Shown here piece by piece: positions 43,393 through 54,880 of a stretch of 64,000 nt of DNA (the first letter of the stretch is position 1; every line of letters begins with the position of its first letter). The stretch is from the NCBI GenBank assembly GCA_014529385.2, contig CM043952.1:157267057-157331056 (forward strand), written 5' to 3'. The position numbers and the translations under genes are program-made. The DNA comes from Adiantum capillus-veneris. Its lineage: Eukaryota > Streptophyta > Polypodiopsida > Polypodiales > Pteridaceae. Under the pieces are notes generated by a model that saw only the letters and a program-made list of their open reading frames with translations, did not search any database and was not told the DNA's origin.

Positions 43393-44983
43393 TGGAGAGG
43401 GGGAATGGGGAGCACGCCCAGCGCGTCACCACGGTTTGCCAACTATAGCCCAGGGTACACACTACACCCAGATCCACTTTGCGAGCACCTTCGACTCGCT
43501 CGATTCACCGAACTCTGCGCGCACACGCGCTCACATAGACACACCTGAACTCACACAACCCGCACCCATATGCAATAGGCTTTGCGCGCTCCCACTCATT
43601 CAAAACACCACACGCACTCTCTCTCTCTCTCTCTGCAACACTCCGTCGGGGCGGCACACACTTGCCGACACGCCCACACGCACACACACGAGAGCAAAAG
43701 AGAAGGGGAGAAAGGGGGGCGAGACGACACAAAAAAAATCCACTACAATGGGGGCTTTCTCTTTCATAGGCACACCAAAAAAACTGTACAATCCTCATCG
43801 CCGCAACCAGCGTGGACCAAAACACACAAAAAGGCGAGCCCCACTCAAGCCTGACTTCAAGAACTCCATGGCCTATGCTCTTCGTGAGCTTCCTTTGGCT
43901 CCAAAAGAGCGAGCACCACAAAAAAACCTCTTTTATGAAGCTCTCTTCCTCTTTTTCCTAAAGCCAAAACAAAACCTAAAGCAACGACGGCCTCCTTCTC
44001 TTTCTTTACTTTCCAAAAAAAACCCTTCACCTTTTCTTCTTTTCTGCCAATTCACTTTAGCCAGCGCCCTTTGTAAAGCTCCTTCCAAGTTGCTTATACT
44101 TTGGCATTTTAACTCTTTAACCTTTTTTAGCCACCATTTCCCTTTACACTTTCGAAACAAATAAGAACTTGGTAATAACATTCCCATGGAGTCGGTGCTC
44201 CCCTTTGCTGAAACTTCCAAATATCCACCGCATCAATGCACTCTAACCTTGTCTTGCTGATTCGAAACCATGAGCAAATTTCCACCCACCAACCTTCCCG
44301 AGCCCGTCCATCGAAACCGCTTAAAAGTCGAAAACATATTTTTGACCGCCTCCCATTGACCTTGGCATATCTAGCTGCCCATGATTTCGATTGGCAAGCC
44401 GTCAATTTCGACTCACTCCACACAGTGCATGCTATCTTGCTTAACTTGGTCGAGGCAAGAAAAACACTTAGCGGCACTCCTTTTAATGGGGACAACTTGG
44501 TACACACCCGACCCCCGAAAAACTTTCAACTGGCCATATTTTTCCATCTAGGAGCCCGCTTCTCAATCCGAGAAGACCGGCATGCTCCACAAATCGAGCA
44601 CTTCAAGCATATCAACTCGCATCATCTCTTGCCAACCACATGCACCCGCCCAATCCGGCGAGGATCTGCAACGCACCCCACTTCAAGGTGCCATATCTTT
44701 CACATCTGGGCTCCGTTTGACGAGCCGTCTAGACCTGCTCAGAAAGCATATCAAGCACCACATTTTGGTACACTAAACCACCACTTCGGGTATATAGGGC
44801 CATCTCCCTGTTTGGCCATCTGCAGCATATCGTCAACCTAAAAAGCCGCATCAAGCATACATCTCCACTTCCACCTAGCTGCTATGGCTTTAGACACCTG
44901 CCCCAGCACCACTACGTGCACCTGTATGCATCCATAGCCTTGTACGAGCCCATATCTGGCATCGACATGTTTTGGGTGCACCA
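43393..44983 (-). repeat. Concatemer LTR 2
   Basis: 1591 bp, same family and ends as LTR 1. Confidence 0.85.
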
Positions 44984-45595
44984 TCATTGCCCACCCCCTT
45001 GTTGAGCATTTATGCTCAACCAAAAGCATACTCATTGCACACCAAAACGGCATAACCACACCAACACTGAGCAAACCTCAAACCACACCACAACCTGTAT
45101 GTACAATATATACATAGCTCCTGATCTGCTGCCCTTCCTTTAGGCGGGTTGCCCAACCCCCTCCTTTATCCACTATCATCCACCCGAGTCAAACACCTGG
45201 CACTGGTCTTGTCCATCCACAAGTAGCAATTCCGTGTAGTGTTGCACCCCAACACAAACACAATAGTGCATCCAAAGTGCACACAACATAGCCTCACTGC
45301 TCCACGGAGCCACTGGCATCCAAGCACTCAAAAGAGCACTATCGTGCTCACCACTTTGCCCAACGGCCACACCAACAGACATACCAACATCGATGGACAA
45401 ACCTGACCTTCCCACCCAACCATGTAAAGTGGAGGACTCGTGTACACAAACACAATAGTGCATCCAAAGTGCACACAACATAGCCTCACTGCTCCACGAA
45501 GCCATTGGCATCCAAGCACTCAAAAAAGCACTATCGTGCTCACCACTTTGCCCAACGGCCACACCAACAGACATACCAACATCGATGGACAAACC
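44984..45595 (-). other. Concatemer internal region 2, 3' non-coding part
   Basis: Non-coding between the Gag-like stop and LTR 2, with a polypurine-like stretch next to the LTR. It contains most of the 192-bp duplication listed separately. Confidence 0.6.
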
Positions 45596-45635
45596 TTACC
45601 TTCCCACCCAACCATGTAAAGTGGAGGACTCCTCC
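45252..45635. repeat. 192-bp tandem duplication private to concatemer unit 2
   Basis: 45252-45443 and 45444-45635 are near-identical direct copies; units 1 and 3 have one copy. It accounts for the extra length of this unit and shows that the units have diverged structurally since the array formed. Confidence 0.85.
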
Positions 45636-47389
45636 ACAGACTCCTGTAATTGGCTGCATGCCCACTGCATTGCTGTTCTCACAAGCATGGCCTTCAACAT
45701 CCAAGTGCACACCTCCATTGATGGCTTCACGGCATCCACAGCCTGCTCTTCCTCATCCATGGCCAAATGCACCTGCTCATCACCCAGAGGCCTCTCTACC
45801 GGCACCATCTCATTGCACTCCAAACCTGTGGTGGCCTCGACCATTGGCTCCTCAGGCTTATCCATGCAAACAGCGCCACATGGCTTAACCAATGCCTGTT
45901 GCAAACCATCCTGATCTGTACCCTGCTCACTTTCCACAACCATGGCAGCCTCCTCTCTGTCCAAGCTCCTTACCTGTCTCATGACCAAAGCCCATTGTAC
46001 GGCCACTTTAACCAACATCACCATTAGCATGGTGCCACACAAGACCTTTATCTGCATACCATCATCCTCAAGCGTGGGCACTTCTTCCTGCTCCTCAGCC
46101 ACAGTGGCAACCATCACCTCTTCATGCACATAGCAAAGCAGCTTTATCTGCACCTTCTCAAGCTCACTGGAGTCTGTCTCCTCGCCATAGGACGTGGACT
46201 CGTCCTCTTCACCTGCCTCCCATAAGCTCGAGCTTGAACTCTCATCACCATTGTCATAGGCCGACTCGGTAGCTACATCTTCACTCTTAAGCTCCACAAA
46301 GGCTTGACCACCGCCAACTTGGCCCTGCACACTATTATCATCAAGCTCCAAACTCTTGGCATCTCGGCCACAATCTGCCACTTTCTCAAGCAAACCCTCC
46401 ACAAGAACAGGCTCTACCACCTCCTCAAGCTGCACTTGGCACTTGGTATCTGCCATCTTTTCCACACATAGGCTCTCCTCAACACATGGCTTGCCCTCGT
46501 TGGCAAGCGCATCCACCATTGGCACTAGCATCCTGCAAACAGGCACTTCCACACAAGCAAAACTGGCCATCGGCCTTACCTCTAGAGGCTGCACACTTCG
46601 TACCATTGGCACCATCCTTGACCTATCCAAAGAACATCCTGTTGCTGCCACAATCGTCGCACACTCTACCGGCTTAAGCAAGCCAAGCTCCACTTTCCTT
46701 TTCACTTTGCGGCTCTTAACCCTGGCCACTTGAACTGCTTCGGAATAGCACTTAAGCTCTTCGTCATCCACTTTTTCTCGAACCACCGGATGCAAACAAG
46801 CCAAAAACTTTTCCAGCTTGAAGCAATCGCCATTGATCACATTGGTGACAGCCACCAACTGTTTCCAGCAAGCTTCAAACTCCGCTACGAAAACCTCAAA
46901 ATTGGCGCTTACATCTTGCCGCAGGCCTTTGATCCTGGCATCCACTTCATCCACCGACACGACCTTAGGAAACCGCAGCAGAAACTGCTCTCGAAATCCT
47001 TGCCAAACTTGTTTGTCTGCTGCCTGCAGACCATCAAACCAAAGCTTTGCTTTTCCTCGTAGCACCAAGGGCATCGTATGCACCTTGTCTTTATCACCTG
47101 TCATCTGCAATGAGAGCAGGAATAATTCATAATCTCCCAGCCAGTCATCCGCATCCTCGCTTCCGTTGAAGATCGGGCCACTGCTTTGCCACATCTTTAC
47201 TTCAAATCTCATCACTGGGAAGCTATTAGCGCGCTCCTCAGTGGGGGCACCAAACGTTGGAGAGGGGGAATGGGGAGCACGCCTAGCGCGCCAACACGGT
47301 TTGCCAACTATAGCCCAGGGCACACACTGCACCCCAATCCACTTTGCGAGCACCTTGGACTCGCTCCATTCACCGAACTCTGCGCGCAC
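45596..47389 (-). CDS. Gag-like protein of the concatemer (597 aa, open), starting inside the LTR
   Basis: Residues 1-44 are encoded by the last 132 bases of LTR 3 on the element's strand; the frame then crosses the junction into the internal region. Residues about 68-200 match a Gypsy-type Gag capsid domain: GPIFNGSEDADDWLGDYELF, VLRGKAKLWFDGLQAADKQ and FREQFLLRF. No zinc knuckle was seen. The C-terminal half is highly acidic with a Ser/Glu-rich centre. It contains two related hydrophobic stretches, KVLCGTMLMVMLVKVAVQWA and VCTWMLKAMLVRTAMQWA. Whether the LTR-encoded start is used, or an internal Met such as MRFEVKMWQSS, is unknown. Confidence 0.8.
   Translation of the reverse strand: MRAEFGEWSESKVLAKWIGVQCVPWAIVGKPCWRARRAPHSPSPTFGAPTEERANSFPVMRFEVKMWQSSGPIFNGSEDADDWLGDYELFLLSLQMTGDKDKVHTMPLVLRGKAKLWFDGLQAADKQVWQGFREQFLLRFPKVVSVDEVDARIKGLRQDVSANFEVFVAEFEACWKQLVAVTNVINGDCFKLEKFLACLHPVVREKVDDEELKCYSEAVQVARVKSRKVKRKVELGLLKPVECATIVAATGCSLDRSRMVPMVRSVQPLEVRPMASFACVEVPVCRMLVPMVDALANEGKPCVEESLCVEKMADTKCQVQLEEVVEPVLVEGLLEKVADCGRDAKSLELDDNSVQGQVGGGQAFVELKSEDVATESAYDNGDESSSSSLWEAGEEDESTSYGEETDSSELEKVQIKLLCYVHEEVMVATVAEEQEEVPTLEDDGMQIKVLCGTMLMVMLVKVAVQWALVMRQVRSLDREEAAMVVESEQGTDQDGLQQALVKPCGAVCMDKPEEPMVEATTGLECNEMVPVERPLGDEQVHLAMDEEEQAVDAVKPSMEVCTWMLKAMLVRTAMQWACSQLQESVEESSTLHGWVGR
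47225..47257 (-). promoter_or_regulatory. Possible primer binding site of the concatemer element
   Basis: On the minus strand TGGTGCCCCCACTGAGG begins about five bases after the end of LTR 3, and the same sequence follows LTRs 2 and 4. It has the TGG start of a tRNA primer site, but the tRNA was not identified. Confidence 0.45.
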
Positions 47390-48869
47390 ACGCGCTCACA
47401 TAGACACACCTGAACTCACACAACCCGCACCCATCTGCAATAGCCATTGCGCACTCCCACTCATTCAAAACACCACACGCACTCTCTCTCTCTCTCTCTA
47501 CAACACTCCGTCGAGACGGCACACACTTGCCGACACGTCCGCACACACACACACGAGAGCAGAAGAGAAGGGGGGAAAGGGGGGCGAGACGACACAAAAA
47601 AAATCCAATGCAATGGGGGCTTTCTCTTTCATAGGCACACCAAAAAAAATGTACAATCCTCATCACCGCAACCGGAGTGGACCAAAACACGCGAAAAGGC
47701 GAGCCCCGCTCAAGCCCGGCTTCAAGAACTCCATGGCCTATGCTCCTCGTGAGCTTCCTTTGGCTCCAAACGAGCGAGCACCACAAAAAAACCTCCTTTA
47801 TGAAGGTCTCTTCCTCTTTTTCCTAAAGCCAAAAAAAAACCTCACTCTCAAGGAGGCAACGACGGCGCCGTCGTTGCCCTCCTTCTCTTTTTTTACTTTC
47901 CAAAAAAAACCATTCACCTTTTCTTCTTTTCTGCCAATTCACTTTAGCCAGCGCCCTTTGTAAAGCTCCTTCCAAGTTGCTTATACTTTGGCATTTTAAC
48001 TCTTTAACCTTTTTTAGCCACCATTTCCCTTTGCACTTTCATAAAAATAAGAACTTGGTAATAACATTCCTATGCAGTCAGTGCTCCCCTTTGCCGAAAC
48101 TTCCAAATATCCACCGCATCAATGCACTGTAACCCTATCTTGCTGATTCGAAACCATGAGCAATTTTCCACCCACCAACCTTCTCGAGCCCATCCATCGA
48201 AACTGCTCAAAAGCCGAAAACATATTTGTGACCACCTCTCATTGACCTTGGCGTATCTAGCCGCCCATGATTCCGATTGGCAAGCCGTCAATTTTGACTC
48301 ACTCCACACGGTGCATGCTATCTTGCTTAACTTGGTCGAGGCAAGAAAAACACTTAGCGGCACGCCTTTTAATGCGGACAACTTGGTACACACCCGACCC
48401 CCGGAAAACTTTCAACTGGCCATAACTTTCCATCTAGGAGCCCGCTTCTCAATCCGAGAAGACCGGCATGCTCCACAAATCGAGCACTTCAAGCATATCA
48501 ACTCGCATCATCTCTTGCAAACCACTTGCACCCGCCTAATCTGGCGAGGATCTGCAACGCACCCCACTTCAAGGTGCCATATCTTTCACATCCGGGCTCC
48601 GTTTGACAAGCCGTCTAGACCTGCTCAGAAAGCGCATCGAGCACCACATTTTGGTACACTAAACCACCACTTCGGGTATATAGGTCCATCTCCCTGTTTG
48701 GCCATCTGCAGTATATCGTCAACCTAAAAAGCCGCATCAAGCATACATCTCCACTTCCACCTAGCTGCTATGGCTTTAGACACCTGCCCCAGCACCACTA
48801 CGTGCACCTGTATGCATCCATAGCCTTGCACGAGCCCATATTTGGCATCGACATGTTTTGGGTGCACCA
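47258..48869 (-). repeat. Concatemer LTR 3
   Basis: 1612 bp. Like LTR 4, it contains a small inverted repeat, GCAACGACGGCGCCGTCGTTGC, near 47857 that LTRs 1 and 2 lack, linking LTRs 3 and 4 as closer relatives. Confidence 0.85.
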
Positions 48870-50948
48870 TCATTGCCCACCCCCTTGTTGAGCATTTATG
48901 CTCAACCAAAAGCATACTCATTGCACACCAAAACGGCATAACCACACCAACACTGAGCAAACCTCAAACCACACCACAACCTGTATGTACAATATATACA
49001 TAGCTCCTAATCTGCTGCCCTTCCTTTAGGCGGGTTGCCCAACCCCCTCCTTTATCCACTATCATCCACCCGAGTCAAACACCTGGCACTGGTCTTGTCC
49101 ATCCACAAGTAGGAATTCCGTGTAGTGTTGCACCCCAACACAAACACAATAGTGCATCCAAAGTGCACACAACATAGCCTCACTGCTCCACGCAGCCACT
49201 GGCATCCAAGCACTCAAAAGAGCACTATCGTGCTCACCACTTTGCCCAACGGCGACACCAACAGACATACCAACATCGATGGACAAACCTGACCTTCCCA
49301 CCCAACCATGTAAAGTGGAGGACTCCTCCACAGACTCCTGGAACTGGCTGCATGCTCACTGCACCGCTGTACTCACAAGCATGGCCTTCAACATCCAAGT
49401 GCACACCTCCATTGATGGCTTCACCGCATCCACAGCCTGCTCTTCCTCATCCATGGCCAAATGCACCTGCTCATCACCCAAAGGCCTCTCTACCCACACC
49501 ATCTCATTGCACTCCAAACCTGTGGTGGCCTCGACCATTGGCTCCTCAGGCTTATCCATGCAAACAGAGCCACATGGCTCAACCAATGCCTCCTGCAGAC
49601 CATCCTCTATAACCTGCTCACTTTCCACAACCAGGGCAGCTTCCTCTCTGTCCAAGCTCCTTACCTGTCTCATGAGCAAAGCCCACTGTACTGCCACTTT
49701 AACCAACATCACCATTAGCATGGTGCCACACAAGACCTTTATCTGCATACCATTATCCTCAAGCTTGGGCACTTCCTCCTGCTCCTCAGCCACAATGGCA
49801 ACCATCACCTCTTCATGCACATAGCAAGGCAGCTTTATCTGCACCATCTCAAGCTCACTGGAGTCTGTCTCCTCGCCATAGGACGTGGACTCGTCCTCTT
49901 CACCTGCCTCCCATAAGCTCGAGCTCGAACTCTCATCACCATTGTCATAGGCCGACTCGGTAGCTACATCTTCACTCTTAAGCTCCACAAAGGCTTGACC
50001 ACCGCCAACTTGGCCCTGCACACTCTCATCATCAAGCTCCAAACTCTTGGCATCTCGGCCACAATCTGCCACTTTCTCAAGCAAACCCTCCACAAGAACA
50101 GGCTCTACCATCTCCTCAAGCTGCACTTGGCACTTGGTATCTGCCATCTTTTCCACACACAGTCTCTCCTCAACACATGGCTTGCCCTCGTTGGCAAGCG
50201 CATCCACCATTGGCACTAGCATCCTGCAAACAGGCACTTCCACACAAGCAAAAGTGGCCATCGGCCTTACCTCCACAGGCTGCACACTTCATACCGTTGG
50301 CACCATCCTTGACCTATCCAAAGAACATCCTGCTGCTGCCACAATCGGCACACACTCTACCGGCTAAAGGAAGCCAAGCTCCACTTTCCTTTTCACTTTG
50401 CGGCTCTTAACCCTGGCCACTTGAACTGCTACGGAATAGCACTTAAGCTCTTCGTCATCCACTTTTTCTCGAACCACCAGATGCAAACAAGCCAAAAACT
50501 TTTCCAGCTTGAAGCAATCGCCATTGATCACATTGGTGACAGCCACCAACTGTTTCCAGCAAGCTTCAAACTCCGCTACAAAAACCTCAAAATTGGCGCT
50601 TACATCTTGCCGCAGGCCTTTGATCCTGGCATCCACTTCATCCACCAACACGACCTTACCAAACCGCAGCAGAAACTGCTCTCGAAATCCTTGCCAAACT
50701 TGTTTGTCTGCTGCCTGCAGACGATCAAACCAAAGCTTTGCTTTTCCTCGTAGCACCAAGGGCATCGTACGCACCTTGTCTTCATCACCTGTCATTTGCA
50801 ATGACAGCAGGAATAATTCATAATCTCCCAGCCAGGCATCCACATCCTCGCTTCCGTTGAAGATCGGTCCACTGCTTTGCCACATCTTTACTTCAAATCA
50901 CATCACCGGGAAGCTATCAGCGTGCTCCTCAGTGGGGGCACCAGAAGA
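48870..50948 (-). pseudogene. Concatemer internal region 3 (Gag-like, fossil)
   Basis: The Gag domain is at 50885-50364 and the acidic tail at 50285-49356, with few breaks. Same architecture as region 2. Confidence 0.8.
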
Positions 50949-52433
50949 TGGAGAGGGGGAATGGGGAGCACGCCCAGCGCGCCAACACGGTTTGCCAACT
51001 ATAGCCCAGGGCACACACTGCACCCCGATCCACTTTGCGAGCACCTTGGACTCGCTCGATTCACCGAACTCTGCGCGCACACGTGCTCACATAGACACAC
51101 CTGAACTCACACAACCCGCACCCATCTGCAATAGCCTTTGCGCGCTCCCACTCATTCAAAACACCACACGCACTCTCTCTCTCTCTCTGTAACACTCCGT
51201 CAAGGCGGCACACACTTGCCGACACGCCCGCACGCACACACACGAGAGCAGAAGAGAAGGAGGGAAAGGGGGGCGAGACGACACAAAAAAAATCCAATGC
51301 AATGGGGGCTTTCTCTTTCATAGGCACACCAAAAAAACTGTACAATCCTCATCGTCGCAATCCGCGTGGACCAAAACACGCGAAAGGGCGAGCCCCGCTC
51401 AAGCCCGGCTTCAAGAACTCCATGGACTATGCTCCTCGTGAGCTTCCTGTGGCTCCAAACGAGCGAGCTCCACAAAAAGACCTCCTTTATGAAGCTCTCT
51501 TCCTCTTTTTCTTAAAGCCAAAAAAAAAACCTCACTCTCAAGGAGGCAACGACGGCGCCGTCGTTGCCCTCCTTCTCTTTTTTTACTTTCCAAAAAAAAC
51601 CCTTCACCTTTTCTTCTTTTCTGCCAATTCACTTTAGCCCCATGCATTCGGTGCTCCCCTTTGCCGAAACTTCCAAATATCCACCGCATCAATGCACACT
51701 AACCTTGTCTTGCTGATTCGAAACCATGAGCAATTTGCCACCCACCAACGTTCTCGAGCCCGTCCATCGAAACCGCTCAAAAGCCGAAAACATATTTGTG
51801 ATCGCCTCCCATTGACCTTGGCGTATCTAGCCGCCCATGATTCCGATTGGCAAGCCGTCAATTTCGACTCACTCCACACGGTGCATGCTATCTTGCTTAA
51901 CTTGGTCGAGGCAAGAAAAACACCTAGCGGCACGCCTTTTAATGCGGACAACTTGGTACACACCCAACCCCCGGAAAACTTTCAACTGGCCATAACTTTC
52001 CATCTAGGAGCCCGCTTCCGAGAAGACCGGCATGCTCCACAAATCGAGCACTTCAAGCATATCAACTCGCATCATCTCTTGCCAACCACTTGCACCCGCC
52101 CAATCCGGCGAGCATCTGCAACGCACCCCACTTCAAGGTGCCATATCTTTCACATCCGAGCTCCGTTTGACGAGCCTTCTAGACCTGCTCGGAAAGCGCA
52201 TCGAGCACCACATTTTGGCACACTAAAGCACCACTTCGGGTATATAGGGCCATCTCCCTATTTGGCCATCTGCAGCATATCGTCAACCTAAAAAGCCGCA
52301 TCAAGCATACATCTCCACTTCCACCTAGCTGTTATGGCTTTAGACACCTGCCCCAGCACCACTACGTGCACCTGTATGCATCCATAGCCTTGCACGAGCC
52401 CATATCTGGCATCGACATGTTTTGGGTGCACCA
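50949..52433 (-). repeat. Concatemer LTR 4
   Basis: 1485 bp; about 100 bp shorter than the others. As the outermost LTR on the element's 5' side it abuts outer Gypsy pol sequence. Confidence 0.85.
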
Positions 52434-52437
52434 ACGT

Positions 52438-53305
52438 GATGTTCAATTTCTCACTATCTGTGTAAATCATGAAAGAAATCGTGACAGTCTCCAAGAGTGC
52501 CCATTGCCTAGATTGAGTAAAGAGTTTTATGATCATCAAGAGAGAATAGGTTTTGGCTAGGTACCATTGTAGAGTGGGATTACGATGGTACAAAAAGGGA
52601 AAGGTTCTCACATAAGGAGGTTTTCTGTACAGGTTTTGCAGGTCTAACAGAATATGGATATGTCTCTTTTTAAAAATGTGAGAACTTGAGTCAAGGTTCC
52701 CGCAAACATGTACATAGTCTACAAAAGGAGTGGAAAGAACATGGTCTGCTAGGAAACAATGAAAACAGAGTTTTCTTTTGTGGACACATAATAGGATCTG
52801 CAGTCTAGTAGATTATCCTTCGCATGACCAAAATGAGATAGTGAAAGTGTGCTCAATTGAAATGTACAATATGGTTGAGGCATTTCAAAAGGAATAGGAG
52901 GATAGGAAGCAAAAACATGAAGTAAAGGTGGACACCAAGTACAAGACTGTGGCAAAGAAGGTAAAACCAGTGGCACTTCCTTTGCCAAAGGACTGCAAGG
53001 AAAAGCTAGAAGATGCTTCTTTGCAACCTAGTCTCAAAGATCCAAAAGGGATTGGACACAGGTTTACAAAGGAGTCTCTAAAGCGATTGAAGATTGGGAA
53101 TGAGGACTCCTTGACACAGGTTGAAAGGGAATGTTTTGAAAAGATGCTCTCTAAGCATGGAAAAGAATTTTCATTTGAGCCACATGAGATAGGATGTCTA
53201 GATCCTACCATTGTTGCTCCTATGGTGATGTTTACCATCCCTCATGTACCTTGAAACTTACGGCCAATACCATTTCCAAAGGCTCACTTACCAAAGTTAA
53301 TTGAG
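52438..53305 (+). pseudogene. Outer Gypsy protease-RT linker (fossil)
   Basis: Resumes immediately after the concatemer with DVQFLTICVNHERNRDSL. An Asp/Lys-rich linker follows (52928-53254), ending in DPTIVAPMVMFTIPHVP, which normally precedes the RT. Several breaks. Confidence 0.65.
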
Positions 53306-54307
53306 TTGCTAAATGAGAAGATCAAGATGGGTATTTTGGAGCCTTCATGTGCTCCATACTCAAATAGGTGGTTCATAGTACCAAAGAAGAATGGAGCATT
53401 GTACTTTATCCAAGATATGCAACCAGTCAACAAAGTCACAATCAGGAATATGGGTACAGGGCCAATTGTGGATGAGTTTGTAGAAGCATTTGTAGGAAGG
53501 GCAATATATTCTTTGGGAGATTTGTACTCAGGGTATGATCAATTCATACTAGCAATGGAAAGTAGGGATCTGACTACCCTGAGAATACCTTTGGGTTTGG
53601 TAAGGATGTGTACCTTACCACAGGGAGCAACCAATTCGGTTGCACATATGATGAATGGTATGAATAAAGTCTTACGTGAATTTATTCCCCAAGTAACTAT
53701 GCCCTTTCTTGATGAGGTTCCTATCAAAGGATGTGAAGTAAGTAATAAAGATGAAGCTTTGGATTCCAAGGGGTGCTGCAACTTTGTGGCACAACACATA
53801 GATGATTGTGACAAGATCCTATCCAGACTGGAAGAGGTGAACCGTACCCTCTCAAGACAAAAGTCTGTGTTTGGAGTGAAGGAGGTGTTGATTGTTGGGC
53901 ACATGTGTGGTCCCAATGGGAGACGACCTTGTCCAACAAAAATTGATGCAATTCAGAAGATGAAGGAGGTATGCATATCTATGAATGAAGTTCGCAGATT
54001 TCTTGGTGCATGTGTGTTTTATGTTATATGGATTCCACATTATGCACATGTAGCAGATCCTTTGTCCCAGTTGTTAAGGAAAAATAAAAAATTTCATTGG
54101 GGAAACACACAAGCAAGGGCTATAAGAAAGCTAAAGGATTTGCTACAACAAGCACCGACTTTAAGAAAGGTAAACTATGAGTGTGGAAAGCCGGTAATAG
54201 TGACAGTGGATACGAGTCCAAAAGGAATTGGATGGGAAATAGGGCAAGATGATGAAGAGGGACATAGGTATGTGGTAAGGTTTGGAACCAAGGTTCTAAG
54301 TACTTGA
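53306..54307 (+). pseudogene. Outer Gypsy reverse transcriptase and RNase H start (fossil)
   Basis: 333 codons with the RT order: ILEPSCAPYSNRWFIVPKKN, SLGDLYSGYDQFILAMES, TLPQGATNSVAHMMNGM and the catalytic-box region near 53700-53730. The connector EVRRFLGACVFYVIWIPHYA and RNase H start VTVDTSPKGIGWEIGQ follow. The wording is of the plant/fungal-type Gypsy lineages and clearly different from the giant element's RT. Confidence 0.85.
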
Positions 54308-54733
54308 CAAAGGAACTACCCACAGGTGAAACGGGAGTTGTGGGGCATGGTTACAACACTAAAGTGTGAAAAGGAGTACTTGATTGGAGCATATGTGGTT
54401 GTGGAAATAGATTGTCTTCCACTCCTTGGAATGATTACAAGGTGCTCAACACCAGACATTGCCATGCTAAGATGGATTGCCTACATTCAGTCCTTGAATC
54501 CTGAGCTCAAGCATATTGCAGGAAAAGACAATCCGGTAGCGGATATGCTATCAAGGGCAAGGTATGAGGATGAGCAAGACATGGTAGATGATAGTGAAGA
54601 TGTAGGCACAAGGTTCTACTCCATTAATCATGTTGAGCATAATGATATTGATGCACTTGAGTTGTTTTTAGAAGATGGGTATGAAGGAGATTGGTTGCTT
54701 ATTGGTCGTTATTTGAGTACTTTAACAAAATAG
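54308..54733 (+). pseudogene. Outer Gypsy RNase H, C-terminal part (fossil)
   Basis: Contains KRELWGMVTTLKCEKEYLIG, VEIDCLPLLGMI and HIAGKDNPVADMLSRARY, the later RNase H blocks. Confidence 0.8.
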
Positions 54734-54880
54734 GGTGAATAGTCTGAGCATGAGTTTAAGAGGATACACATAATAGCATATGGGTACTTTCTGCAGGATG
54801 GTTACTTATGGAAACATCCAAAACAGAGGGGTGCTATACCACAAAGGGTAGTATGTAACAAACAGAGTCAAGTAAAGCTC

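Larger units (their letters stand above)
39718..52433 (-). mobile_element. Head-to-tail concatemer of a Gag-only LTR element, minus strand (fossil)
   Basis: Four LTRs (39718-41313, 43393-44983, 47258-48869, 50949-52433) alternate with three internal regions of 2079, 2274 and 2079 bp. The repeat period is 3675, 3865 and 3691 bp. The flanks are (A)ACGT on both sides (39713-39717 and 52433/52434-52437), so the whole array sits in a single target site. Each internal region encodes a Gag-like protein and no protease, RT or integrase, as in the terminal-repeat Gag-only elements described in plants; movement would need help from another element. The likely origin is one insertion followed by unequal recombination between LTRs, or insertion of a concatemer. 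LTRs look about 97% alike by eye, making this younger than its host element. Confidence 0.88.
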
